Source: Streptomyces sp. NBC_01754
GTDB lineage: Bacteria; Actinomycetota; Actinomycetes; Streptomycetales; Streptomycetaceae
Length of the DNA: 64,000 nt
Assembly (NCBI RefSeq): GCF_035918015.1
Contig: NZ_CP109132.1
Span: forward strand, 7,068,001-7,132,000
Direction: 5' to 3'
Positions 52,010 through 63,046 of this stretch are shown here, piece after piece (position 1 is the first letter of the stretch; each line of letters begins with the position of its first letter). The notes beneath the pieces were generated by a model. It was not told the DNA's origin. It made no database searches and worked only from the letters and a program-made list of their open reading frames with translations. The translations under genes and the position numbers were made by a program.

Positions 52010-52606
52010 ATGCGTGCTTCACACGCTCTCGCGGTGACCGTGACCGCATTCGCGGCGGTCGGGCTCGCCGCCACGTCGGCCGCCGCGGGTGGAGGCCCGG
52101 CCACCGAGCCCGTCAACGCTCCGGCCAACGTCACCGTCAATCCGTCCCGCGTCCATCAGGGCGCCACCCTCCAGGTCAGCGCCGAGGGCTGCGGCCAGTC
52201 CGGCGGCAAGGTCTGGTCGAACGCGTTCCCCACGGTGAACCTCTCACCGGGCCGGGTCGGCTACGCAAAGGCCCATATCCGGGACAACGCGACGCCCGGC
52301 CAGTACAGCCTGTCCGTGAAGTGCAACGAGAGCGACAACAACTTCGGCGGCGGCGGCAACGGCGGACACGGCGGGAACGGTGGACAAGGCGGGAACGGGG
52401 CCGACCGCGGAGACCACGGAGGCAAGGACCCGGTCGCGACCGCACGCTTCACCGTGCTCCCCAGCCGGGGTGCGCAGGGGGGCCTCGGCGGTTCCATGGG
52501 CCCCAGTTCCACCGAGATGCAGGTCGGCGGTGGTCTCGTCGCCGCGGCGACGCTCGGCGGTGCCGTCCTCGTCGTCCGGCGCCGGATGAGCAATGCGGCG
52601 GCCTGA
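52010..52606 (+). CDS. Exported surface protein with C-terminal QGGLGGS motif and membrane anchor
   Basis: A 198-residue protein with a cleavable signal peptide (about 1-26, HALAVTVTAFAAVGLAATSA). The middle (about 35-105) has two Cys in a beta-rich domain (VNPSRVHQGATLQVSAEGCG). A Gly/Asn/Asp-rich spacer follows, then RFTVLPSRGAQGGLGGSMG, a hydrophobic helix (GLVAAATLGGAVLVV) and the basic tail RRRMSNAAA. This end resembles a sorting signal but lacks LPXTG. AAGGAGG lies 7 bases before the ATG, near-perfect. It shares the end pattern with the next gene. Function unknown. Confidence 0.8.
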   Translation: MRASHALAVTVTAFAAVGLAATSAAAGGGPATEPVNAPANVTVNPSRVHQGATLQVSAEGCGQSGGKVWSNAFPTVNLSPGRVGYAKAHIRDNATPGQYSLSVKCNESDNNFGGGGNGGHGGNGGQGGNGADRGDHGGKDPVATARFTVLPSRGAQGGLGGSMGPSSTEMQVGGGLVAAATLGGAVLVVRRRMSNAAA

Positions 52607-52701
52607 CGCCGCCGACCCCCCGCCCGGCCCGATACGCGCGTCGCCCCGAGTCCTGGAAGAGGACCCGGGGCGACTGTCGTGTGCGGGGACGCGGCCGGCC
52701 G

Positions 52702-53238
52702 TCAGTGCCGGGGGGCGTCGCGGCGCTTGCGCAGCGCGTAGAAGGTACCGGCGGCCGCGACGGTCACCAGCGCGGATCCGGCGGCGATCCGGGTGGGGTC
52801 AGTCCTCCCGATGCTGCCTCCGAGGCCGCCCTGGACGCCGTTGGGGGAGACGGTGGAACTGGTGGTGGGCGCCGTCGTCGGTGTGCTCGTGGCGCCGCCC
52901 GTGACGGCGAGGTTCGCGGTCTTCGTGGCGGTGCCGCAGCGGAACGTCACCGCGTACGTGGCGCCCCGGCGGGCCTCCCGGTCGACGGTGACGGTGGCCG
53001 ACTTCCCCTGGGGGATGGTGATGGTGTCGAACACACCCGAGAACGCGGTCGCGTCACTGGCGCACCCCACGGCGCCGAGGGTGACCTGGCCCCCCGGTGC
53101 GACCGCCGACGGAGTGAGGGTCGGCGTGAAGGAGGTGGACGTGCCGCCGGTGAGCACGGTGGCCGACGCGGCCGGTGTCATCAGGGCGCACAGGGCTGCG
53201 CCCAGCAGGGCGACGGGTGCGACACGTATCGCGCGCAT
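52702..53238 (-). CDS. Exported surface protein, paralogue with QGGLGGS C-terminal motif
   Basis: A 178-residue protein with a signal peptide (RVAPVALLGAALCALMTPAA). The mature part has a beta-rich domain with two Cys (LTPSAVAPGGQVTLGAVGCA and VTFRCG), a Thr/Ser/Pro-rich stalk, then SPNGVQGGLGGSIGRTDPTR, a hydrophobic helix (GSALVTVAAAGTFYAL) and the basic tail RKRRDAPRH. Spacing and order match the convergent gene at 52010-52606. GGAGG precedes the ATG. Likely surface-anchored; partner of the class F sortase is a hypothesis. Confidence 0.8.
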   Translation of the reverse strand: MRAIRVAPVALLGAALCALMTPAASATVLTGGTSTSFTPTLTPSAVAPGGQVTLGAVGCASDATAFSGVFDTITIPQGKSATVTVDREARRGATYAVTFRCGTATKTANLAVTGGATSTPTTAPTTSSTVSPNGVQGGLGGSIGRTDPTRIAAGSALVTVAAAGTFYALRKRRDAPRH

Positions 53239-53427
53239 GGTGAATCCTCCGGGTCCCCGAGGAGCAGCCGCGGACCGGTTCCGCGGGAATGGAACATGCA
53301 CCTCGATGGGCGAAACGCTAGAAGTGCCGCATACCGCCCGCGATCGGGGTCAGGCGAACGGGGCAGCGTTGTCCCCCGGCCGGCGCACCGTCCCCAGCGG
53401 CCCTCCGGGGTCCGCCCGGTGTGCGGC

Positions 53428-54195
53428 CTACCCGCCCGTGGCATGCGGGAAGAGGTCCACGAAGGGCGCGGTGGTCGCCGAGATGGCCCGGCCGAAGGGG
53501 GCGTCGAAGTCCCAGATCAGGAAGAGCAGGAACGCGATGAGGACGCTGAAGAGGCCCGCGAGCAGCAGTTCGCGGAAGGTTCTGCGGATCTGGAGCGTGA
53601 AGATCAGCCCGACGGTGACCAGTGCCCCGGTGATCAGGCCGAACCAGACGACTCCCGGCATGGTCGCCCCCGCGTTCTGCCCGCGCGCCCCCCGGGCGTC
53701 GTCGGCGGCGGCGACCTGGTCCACCAGCGGCTGGTAGGCCTGGCCCTCGTAGTCGTCACGCGGCCGGTACTCCGTGACGTCGGCCCGCACCCTGTCCAGC
53801 AGGCGGGCGCCCTCGTCGGTGAGATCCCCGTGCTTCGTCATGGTGCGCCACTCCTCGCCGACGACGTAGGCCACGTACGCGTCGACGTCGCCGCGGATGC
53901 GGTCGCGGACCGCGGCCGGATAGACGGCGGACCGCGCGCTGACCTCGTGCAGGGCCTGGGCCTCCAGGCGGACCGATTCCTGGGCGGCGCTGCGGCCTTC
54001 CCAGGCTCCGGCGATGGCCAGACCGAGCACGATCGCGTACACCACGCCGATCATCATCGTCATGTACTCGATGACGTCAGGCGTCTGGGAGGGGTCGTCG
54101 TCATCTTTGACCCGGCGGTTGTTGAGGACGGCGATGGTCAGGACCACGGCGCAGGCCGAGGCCATGGCAAGGGTCAGAACAAGCCATTCCGACAT
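53428..54195 (-). CDS. DUF4239 membrane protein
   Basis: A 255-residue membrane protein. Two N-terminal helices (WLVLTLAMASACAVVLTIAV and MTMMIGVVYAIVLGLAIAGA) are separated by a short charged loop. A long soluble region (about 70-180) includes AAQESVRLEAQALHEVSARS. Two more helices follow (VVWFGLITGALVTVGLIFTL and LLLAGLFSVLIAFLLFLIWD). This is the DUF4239 pattern (bestrophin-like). AAGGAG precedes the ATG. Function in Streptomyces is unknown. Confidence 0.82.
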   Translation of the reverse strand: MSEWLVLTLAMASACAVVLTIAVLNNRRVKDDDDPSQTPDVIEYMTMMIGVVYAIVLGLAIAGAWEGRSAAQESVRLEAQALHEVSARSAVYPAAVRDRIRGDVDAYVAYVVGEEWRTMTKHGDLTDEGARLLDRVRADVTEYRPRDDYEGQAYQPLVDQVAAADDARGARGQNAGATMPGVVWFGLITGALVTVGLIFTLQIRRTFRELLLAGLFSVLIAFLLFLIWDFDAPFGRAISATTAPFVDLFPHATGG

Positions 54196-54226
54196 AGGTC
54201 TCCTTCGCGAGGGCGGCGGGGCGCGG

Positions 54227-54766
<540 letters not shown>

Positions 54767-55461
54767 GCCGGGGAGCCTGTTCCCCGGAGCCGGGCGACAC
54801 GCCAGGAGGGGGTGTGATTCGCCTGATGGAGGGGACATCCGAAGACATGTGTTTGCGCGGCCGGGGCGGCTTCGCGGCGGAACCGGAACATCTGGTCGGC
54901 CGGCCGGGGTTCCCGGCGTCACGCCGGGAACCCCGGCCGCCGGGTCACCGGGGGCCGTTCCGGGCGGGCTGTGGCGGCGGAAGACGAAAAAGCTTCCGTG
55001 AACGCGCGGAACCCATCGGCGCGGAACGAGAGGTGACCGTCGGGCCTTTCGGTCCGGGCGGCCCCAAATCGCGGATAACGCCGTCGATACGAGGCGTAAA
55101 CGGTTTAACACTTCACCAACGACTCGGTGCGGACGGGGAAATCGACGGGCCGGAAGGCGGGCATGGCGAGCGCCCCGCCACCGTACCCCGCCGGTCGCGA
55201 ACAGGCGTAATACCAGGGGCACATGAGGGACCGCCGCTCGGAGCGAATCCGGCCGGAGAGACGAAAAGGGGTTCCCTGGTGCCGTTCTGTCGCTCCGTGT
55301 GTACACGCAGCGACGGGCGGCGCACATGCCACCGGTGTGTGACCAATAACGGATCTCTAATTTCCGCTTCCGCTCGCTCTCTTGGCGGTCGATCAGTAGC
55401 CTCTGCTCCACACTGACCATGAACATGGCCGGATCGCCGTGGCGACTTGTTGGAGACATCG
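54767..55461. other. Long divergent intergenic region
   Basis: About 700 bp without a supported gene. It holds the 39-bp palindrome listed next. From about 55060 to 55130 and 55330 to 55400 the DNA is AT-richer (for example GTAAACGGTTTAACAC and CCAATAACGGATCTCTAATTT) and probably contains the methyltransferase promoter, but no clear -35/-10 pair was found. Confidence 0.5.
54901..54939. terminator. 39-bp near-perfect palindrome (19-bp arms)
   Basis: CGGCCGGGGTTCCCGGCGT, one base, then its exact reverse complement. RNA would form a very stable hairpin. It lies in a divergent region, so it is upstream of both neighbours; a bidirectional insulator or attenuator is possible. Confidence 0.6.
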
Positions 55462-56280
55462 ATGGAGCGTCCCGCCTGGGCACCGCAGGGCATTGACATC
55501 TCGGTGCCGAGCGTGTCTCGCATGTACGACTTCTATCTGGGCGGCTCGCACAATTTCGAGGTGGACCGGGAAGCGGCCCGCAAGGCCATGGAGTTCCTGC
55601 CGGGCCTCCCCAAGATCATGCAGGCCAATCGGGCCTTCATGCGGCGGGCCGTGAAGTTCGCGGTCGCTTCGGGGGTCACGCAGTTCCTGGACATCGGTTC
55701 CGGCATCCCGACGTTCGGCAACGTGCACGAGGTCGCCCAGGCCGGCGACCCGCGGGCCCGGGTCGCCTACGTGGACCACGATCCGGTCGCGGTGGCGCAC
55801 AGTCAAGCGGTGCTCGAAGGCAACGAGGGGACCGTGGTCGCCACCGCGGACCTGCGCAGGCCGGGCGAGATCCTCCAGCACCCGGACGTCCGCGGCCTCC
55901 TCGACCTGGACAAGCCGGTCGCCCTGCTGCTGGTGGCGGTCCTCCACTTCATCGAGGACACCGACGACCCCTACGCGGCGGTCGCCGAACTGCGTGAGGC
56001 GCTGGCGCCCGGCAGCCTCCTCGTCCTGACCCACGCCTCCTACGAGGGGATACCGCGCTCCCCGGAGGACGCCAGGGGCACGGTCGGTGTCTACCGCACC
56101 ATCCGCAACCCGCTGATCATGCGGTCGCGCGCCGAGACGAGCCGCTTCTTCGAGGGCTACGAGCTGGTCGAGCCCGGGCTCGTCGCCATGCCCGACTGGC
56201 GTCCGGAGTCGCCCGAAGCACGGGCCCAGGAAGACCCGTACGCCTTCTCGGGCTTCGCCGGAGTTGGGCGCAAGGCGTGA
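55462..56280 (+). CDS. SAM-dependent methyltransferase (PF04672 family)
   Basis: A 272-residue protein of the actinobacterial S-adenosyl methyltransferase family. Early motifs are DISVPSVSRMYDFYLGGSHN and REAARKAMEFLPGLPKIMQA; the SAM site is FLDIGSGIPTFGNVHEVA, followed by VAYVDHDPVAVAHSQAVLEG. ALLLVAVLHFIEDTDDPYAA is typical of the family. GGAG lies 7 bases before the ATG; an in-frame TTG 15 bases upstream is less likely. Its stop overlaps the start of the c-di-GMP gene (GTGA), so both are coupled. The substrate is unknown. Confidence 0.9.
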   Translation: MERPAWAPQGIDISVPSVSRMYDFYLGGSHNFEVDREAARKAMEFLPGLPKIMQANRAFMRRAVKFAVASGVTQFLDIGSGIPTFGNVHEVAQAGDPRARVAYVDHDPVAVAHSQAVLEGNEGTVVATADLRRPGEILQHPDVRGLLDLDKPVALLLVAVLHFIEDTDDPYAAVAELREALAPGSLLVLTHASYEGIPRSPEDARGTVGVYRTIRNPLIMRSRAETSRFFEGYELVEPGLVAMPDWRPESPEARAQEDPYAFSGFAGVGRKA

Positions 56281-58451
56281 GCATTCCCGCCCAGGCGTCC
56301 GGCGTGCCGGACGCGGAACCGGACGGGCCCGAGGGCCGGTTGCGGAGATTCGCCACCATCTGGAGCCGGGCCATCTTCCCGTCCACGGCGACATCGATGA
56401 CCCGGCCCGAGTTCGAGGAGCATCTGCTGCCGCTGGCCCGGGACCTCAGCGGCATACTCCACGCCCGGCCGTTCGACGCGGCGCCCGCCCATCGGGTGGG
56501 GGTCGCGCTGGTCGGCGCGCACTGCACGGACCCCGACGCGCTGAGCTCCACGCTCGGGGTCGTCGACTCCTACCTCGTCCTCTACTGCGGCGGCAACGGC
56601 CCGGTGGCGCTGTCGACGGAGGACAGCCGGGCCCGCTGCGCGCGTATCCAGCACGCTCTCGCCGGGGGGTTCACCCAGGCCCTGAGGGAGCGCACGCTCG
56701 CCGAGCAGGAGGCCATCGCCCGCTCGGCCCTCACCGCCCGTTCCCAGGCCGAGCAGGCGCTGCACGCCACCGAGGCACGCTTCCGCGCGGTGTTCAAGGA
56801 CGCGGCCATCGGCATAGGGATAGCCGACCTCGAAGGCAACATCCTGGAGATCAACGACACCCTCACCCGGATGTTCGGCGGCCTGGAGAACCACGTCCGC
56901 AGTCACAAGGTCAACGAGTGGGTCCATCCCGAGGACTCGCCGTACGTGTGGAAGTACTACGACGAACTCGTGCGGGGCGAACGCGAGCACTACAGCGTCG
57001 AGAAGCCCTACTACCGCAACGACGGCACCGTGCTCTGGACCAATCTCACGGTGTCGTTGCTGCGTGACGCGGAGGGGCGTCCGGAGTACCAGCTGGCGCT
57101 CATGGAGGACACCACCGAGCGGCGACTGCTCAACCTGCGGCTGCGCTACGAGGCCACGCACGACGCGCTCACCGGGCTGCCGAACCGGACCCTGTTCTTC
57201 GAGCGCCTGGAGAAGGCGCTCGCCCACCGGCCGGGCCTGCGTTTCGGGCTCTGCTACCTCGACCTCGACGGTTTCAAGGCGATCAACGACAGCCTGGGGC
57301 ACGCGGCGGGCGACCGGCTGCTCGTCGAGGTCGCCGACCGGCTGCAGAGCTGTGCGACCGCCCCCGGCGAGATGGTCGCCCGGCTCGGCGGGGACGAGTT
57401 CGTGGCCCTGACGACCGGGCCGCGCACCCATGACGAGGTGCACGAGCTGGCCGGACGCATCCTGTCCGCGCTGGCCACCCCCGTCCGGCTCGACGGCCGG
57501 GAGCTGACCGTACGCGGATCCGTCGGAGTCGTCGAAGGGCCCTCGGGCGAACGCACGGCGGCCGAGGTGCTGCGCAGCGCCGACATCACGATGTACCGGG
57601 CCAAGGCGGCGGGCGGCAACCGCTTCGCGCTCGCCGACGCGGAGGCCGACGCCCGGGCCATCACCCGGCACGGACTGACGACGGCCCTGCCCACGGCCCT
57701 GGACCGCGGCGAGTTCTTCATCGAGTACCAGCCGCTGGTCCACCTCGGTGACGGCAGTGTGCACGGCGCCGAGGCGCTGGTGCGCTGGTGCCACCCGCAG
57801 CACGGGGTGCTCGGTCCCGACCGGTTCATCCCACTCGCCGAGCACACCGGTCTGATCGTGCCGCTCGGCCGCTGGGTGCTGGAGGAGTCGGTACGCCAGG
57901 CCAACTTCTGGCAGGAACGTCACACCGACGGCGGCCCGTTGCGGATCAACGTCAACCTCTCGCCGACCCAGCTGCACCATCCCGGGCTGGTCGCCGAGAC
58001 CGTCGACGTGCTGGAGCGCTCGGGACTGGAGCCCGGGGCGCTCTGCCTGGAGGTCACCGAGTCCGCGCTGATCGGCGCCGACGACGACCTGCTGAAGCCG
58101 CTGCGGCAACTGGCGGAGATGGGCGTGGACATCGCGCTCGACGACTTCGGGACCGGGTACTCGAATCTGGCCAATCTGCGGCGGCTTCCGGTGAGCATCC
58201 TCAAGCTGGATCGTTCCTTCACACAGGGGATGCAGCACCACCCGGCCGATCCCGTCGACCTGAAGATCGTCGAAGGCATCGTCTCGCTCGCCCACGCCCT
58301 CGACCTCGCCGTCACGGTGGAGGGCGTGGAGACCGGGGCCCAGGCCGAGCAGCTGAGACAGATCGGCTGTGACACGGCCCAGGGCTGGTACTACGCACGG
58401 CCCGGCGCGCCGGACCGGATCCACTCGCTGCTGCTGGCCGACGCCGTCTGA
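56277..58451 (+). CDS. rmdA: PAS-GGDEF-EAL bifunctional c-di-GMP cyclase/phosphodiesterase
   Basis: A 724-residue soluble enzyme making and breaking cyclic di-GMP. A helical N-terminal region (about 1-165) is followed by a PAS domain (FRAVFKDAAIGIGIADLEGN) and then a GGDEF domain with VARLGGDEFVAL intact. The inhibitory RxxD site before it is APGE, so product inhibition is probably absent. The EAL domain has EALVRWCHP, NVNLSP, EVTES, ALDDFGTGYS, ILKLDRS and VTVEGVET, the complete metal and catalytic set. Domain order and a position next to sdhCAB match S. coelicolor RmdA, as I recall it, a regulator of development; the symbol is given on that basis. Confidence 0.9.
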   Translation: MSIPAQASGVPDAEPDGPEGRLRRFATIWSRAIFPSTATSMTRPEFEEHLLPLARDLSGILHARPFDAAPAHRVGVALVGAHCTDPDALSSTLGVVDSYLVLYCGGNGPVALSTEDSRARCARIQHALAGGFTQALRERTLAEQEAIARSALTARSQAEQALHATEARFRAVFKDAAIGIGIADLEGNILEINDTLTRMFGGLENHVRSHKVNEWVHPEDSPYVWKYYDELVRGEREHYSVEKPYYRNDGTVLWTNLTVSLLRDAEGRPEYQLALMEDTTERRLLNLRLRYEATHDALTGLPNRTLFFERLEKALAHRPGLRFGLCYLDLDGFKAINDSLGHAAGDRLLVEVADRLQSCATAPGEMVARLGGDEFVALTTGPRTHDEVHELAGRILSALATPVRLDGRELTVRGSVGVVEGPSGERTAAEVLRSADITMYRAKAAGGNRFALADAEADARAITRHGLTTALPTALDRGEFFIEYQPLVHLGDGSVHGAEALVRWCHPQHGVLGPDRFIPLAEHTGLIVPLGRWVLEESVRQANFWQERHTDGGPLRINVNLSPTQLHHPGLVAETVDVLERSGLEPGALCLEVTESALIGADDDLLKPLRQLAEMGVDIALDDFGTGYSNLANLRRLPVSILKLDRSFTQGMQHHPADPVDLKIVEGIVSLAHALDLAVTVEGVETGAQAEQLRQIGCDTAQGWYYARPGAPDRIHSLLLADAV

Positions 58452-58508
58452 GACCGGGCACCGGGGTACCGTCCGGGCACCCTCCCCGGACGGCACCCCG
58501 GTCCGTTC

Positions 58509-59483
<975 letters not shown>

Positions 59484-59505
59484 GCGGACCAGGATATCCG
59501 ACCGT

Positions 59506-59522
59506 CATAGGTAACGCCTATG
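59506..59522. promoter_or_regulatory. LysR-type operator between the LysR gene and sdhC
   Basis: CATAGG-TAACG-CCTATG, perfect 6-bp arms and a 5-bp centre, containing T-N11-A. It is 22 bp from the LysR start and about 20 bp before the -35 of sdhC, the usual place for a LysR activator. Confidence 0.7.
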
Positions 59523-59542
59523 GAGATGAGACCATTCATGAC

Positions 59543-59573
59543 TTGGACTGATGGTGTCCTTCGGCCCTAGCGT
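59543..59573 (+). promoter_or_regulatory. Putative promoter of sdhC
   Basis: TTGGAC (59543-59548) and TAGCGT (59568-59573), spacer 19. The ATG of sdhC begins 8 bases after the -10 and has no ribosome site, so the transcript may be leaderless. Confidence 0.45.
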
Positions 59574-59580
59574 CGTGTTC

Positions 59581-60288
59581 ATGGCATTGGCAACGCGGAC
59601 GGACCGACGGCCGTCCATGACGCGTACGCTCTGGGACTCGTCCGTCGGCAAGAAGACGATCATGGCCGTGAGCGGTCTGATCATGCTCGGCTATCTCGTC
59701 GCCCACATGGTGGGCAACTTGAAGATCTTCTTCGGGCCCGATGAGTACAACCGGTACGGCCACTGGCTGCGCACCATGGGCGACCCCGTCCTGCACTACT
59801 CGTGGGGCCTGTGGCTCGTCCGGGTGGTGCTGGTCGCCGCCGTCGTGCTGCACGCGGTCTCCGCCTACCAGCTCAGCCGCCGTGACATCAAGGCGCGCCC
59901 GGCGAAGTACGTCCACAAGAAGCCCCGCGCGAGCTACGCCACCCGGACCATGCGCTGGGGCGGCGTCATCCTCGCGCTGTTCATCCTCTGGCACCTCCTC
60001 GACCTGACGACCGGCACGGTGCACAGCGGCGGCTTCCAGGAGGGGCACCCCTACCAGAACGTCGTCGACACCTTCTCGACCTGGTACGGCAACGTCATCT
60101 ACATCGTCGCGATGCTCGCCATGGGCCTGCACGTCCAGCACGGCTTCTGGAGCGCGGCGCAGACCCTGGGCGTCGGCAGCGCGGCCCGCGACCGAGTCCT
60201 GAAGACCCTGGCCACCCTCCTCGCCGTGGTGCTGACGGCGGGCTTCGTCTCCGTACCCGTCGCCGTCATGACCGGATTGGTGAGCTGA
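59581..60288 (+). CDS. sdhC: Succinate dehydrogenase cytochrome b subunit
   Basis: Membrane anchor of complex II, 235 residues, with five hydrophobic segments (for example [40 protein letters not shown] and [20 protein letters not shown]). Histidines in [20 protein letters not shown] and GLHVQHGF are the probable ligands of two b hemes; there are no cysteines. This single-subunit type (Bacillus-like, SdhC only) passes electrons to menaquinone. The ATG used has no ribosome site (possibly leaderless); an in-frame GTG upstream and an ATG after RRPS are alternatives. First gene of the sdhCAB operon. Confidence 0.92.
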   Translation: MALATRTDRRPSMTRTLWDSSVGKKTIMAVSGLIMLGYLVAHMVGNLKIFFGPDEYNRYGHWLRTMGDPVLHYSWGLWLVRVVLVAAVVLHAVSAYQLSRRDIKARPAKYVHKKPRASYATRTMRWGGVILALFILWHLLDLTTGTVHSGGFQEGHPYQNVVDTFSTWYGNVIYIVAMLAMGLHVQHGFWSAAQTLGVGSAARDRVLKTLATLLAVVLTAGFVSVPVAVMTGLVS

Positions 60289-60289
60289 C

Positions 60290-62235
<1,946 letters not shown>

Positions 62236-62239
<4 letters not shown>

Positions 62240-62982
62240 AGCTCACCCTGCGCGTCTGGCGCCAGCAGAACGCCGAAGCGCCCGGCGCCATGGCCACCTA
62301 CGAAGTCGACGGCATCTCGCCGGACATGTCGTTCCTGGAGATGCTCGACACCCTCAACGAGGAGCTCATCCTCGCCGGTGACGAGCCCGTCGCCTTCGAC
62401 CACGACTGCCGTGAGGGCATCTGCGGCGCGTGCAGCCTCGTCATCAACGGCGACGCCCACGGACCGGAGCGCACCACCACCTGCCAGCTCCACATGCGCT
62501 CCTTCCAGGACGGCGACACCATCGACGTCGAACCGTGGCGCGCCTCCGCCTTCCCGGTCGTCAGGGACCTGGTCGTCGACCGTTCGTCCTTCGACCGGAT
62601 CATCCAGGCCGGCGGGTACGTCTCCGCCCCCACCGGCACCGCACCCGACGCCCACGCCACCCCGGTACCCAAGCCGGACGCCGACTTCGCCTTCGAGCAC
62701 GCCGAGTGCATCGGCTGCGGCGCGTGTGTCGCGGCCTGCCCCAACGGCTCCGCGATGCTCTTCACCTCGGCCAAGGTCAACCACCTCAACGTGCTCCCGC
62801 AGGGCGCGCCCGAGCGCGAGACCCGGGTCCTCGACATGGTCGCCACCATGGACGACGAGGGGTTCGGCGGCTGTACCCTGACCGGCGAGTGCGCCACGGC
62901 CTGCCCCAAGGGCATTCCGCTGCCGTCGATCGCCGCGATGAACAAGGAGTGGCTGCGGGCCACCCGCAAGGTCCGCCGCTGA
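62236..62982 (+). CDS. sdhB: Succinate dehydrogenase / fumarate reductase iron-sulfur subunit
   Basis: Electron-transfer subunit of complex II, 248 residues. The 2Fe-2S ferredoxin site is [20 protein letters not shown] with a later Cys (TTTCQLHM). The 4Fe-4S/3Fe-4S domain has [19 protein letters not shown] and [20 protein letters not shown], all cysteines in place. The ATG overlaps the sdhA stop. The operon ends here; a terminator follows 30 bp later. No sdhD is needed in this type. Confidence 0.97.
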
Positions 62983-63012
62983 CCCGCCGCCCGGCCCGTC
63001 CAGGGTCGTCCC

Positions 63013-63046
63013 TGATCCGCCGCCCGGTGCGCCGCGCGGCGGATCA
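63013..63046. terminator. Convergent terminator between sdhB and the UvrA-like gene
   Basis: TGATCCGCCGC and GCGGCGGATCA, a perfect 11-bp stem with a 12-base loop. It includes the stop codon of the UvrA-like gene and can serve both strands. Confidence 0.7.
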
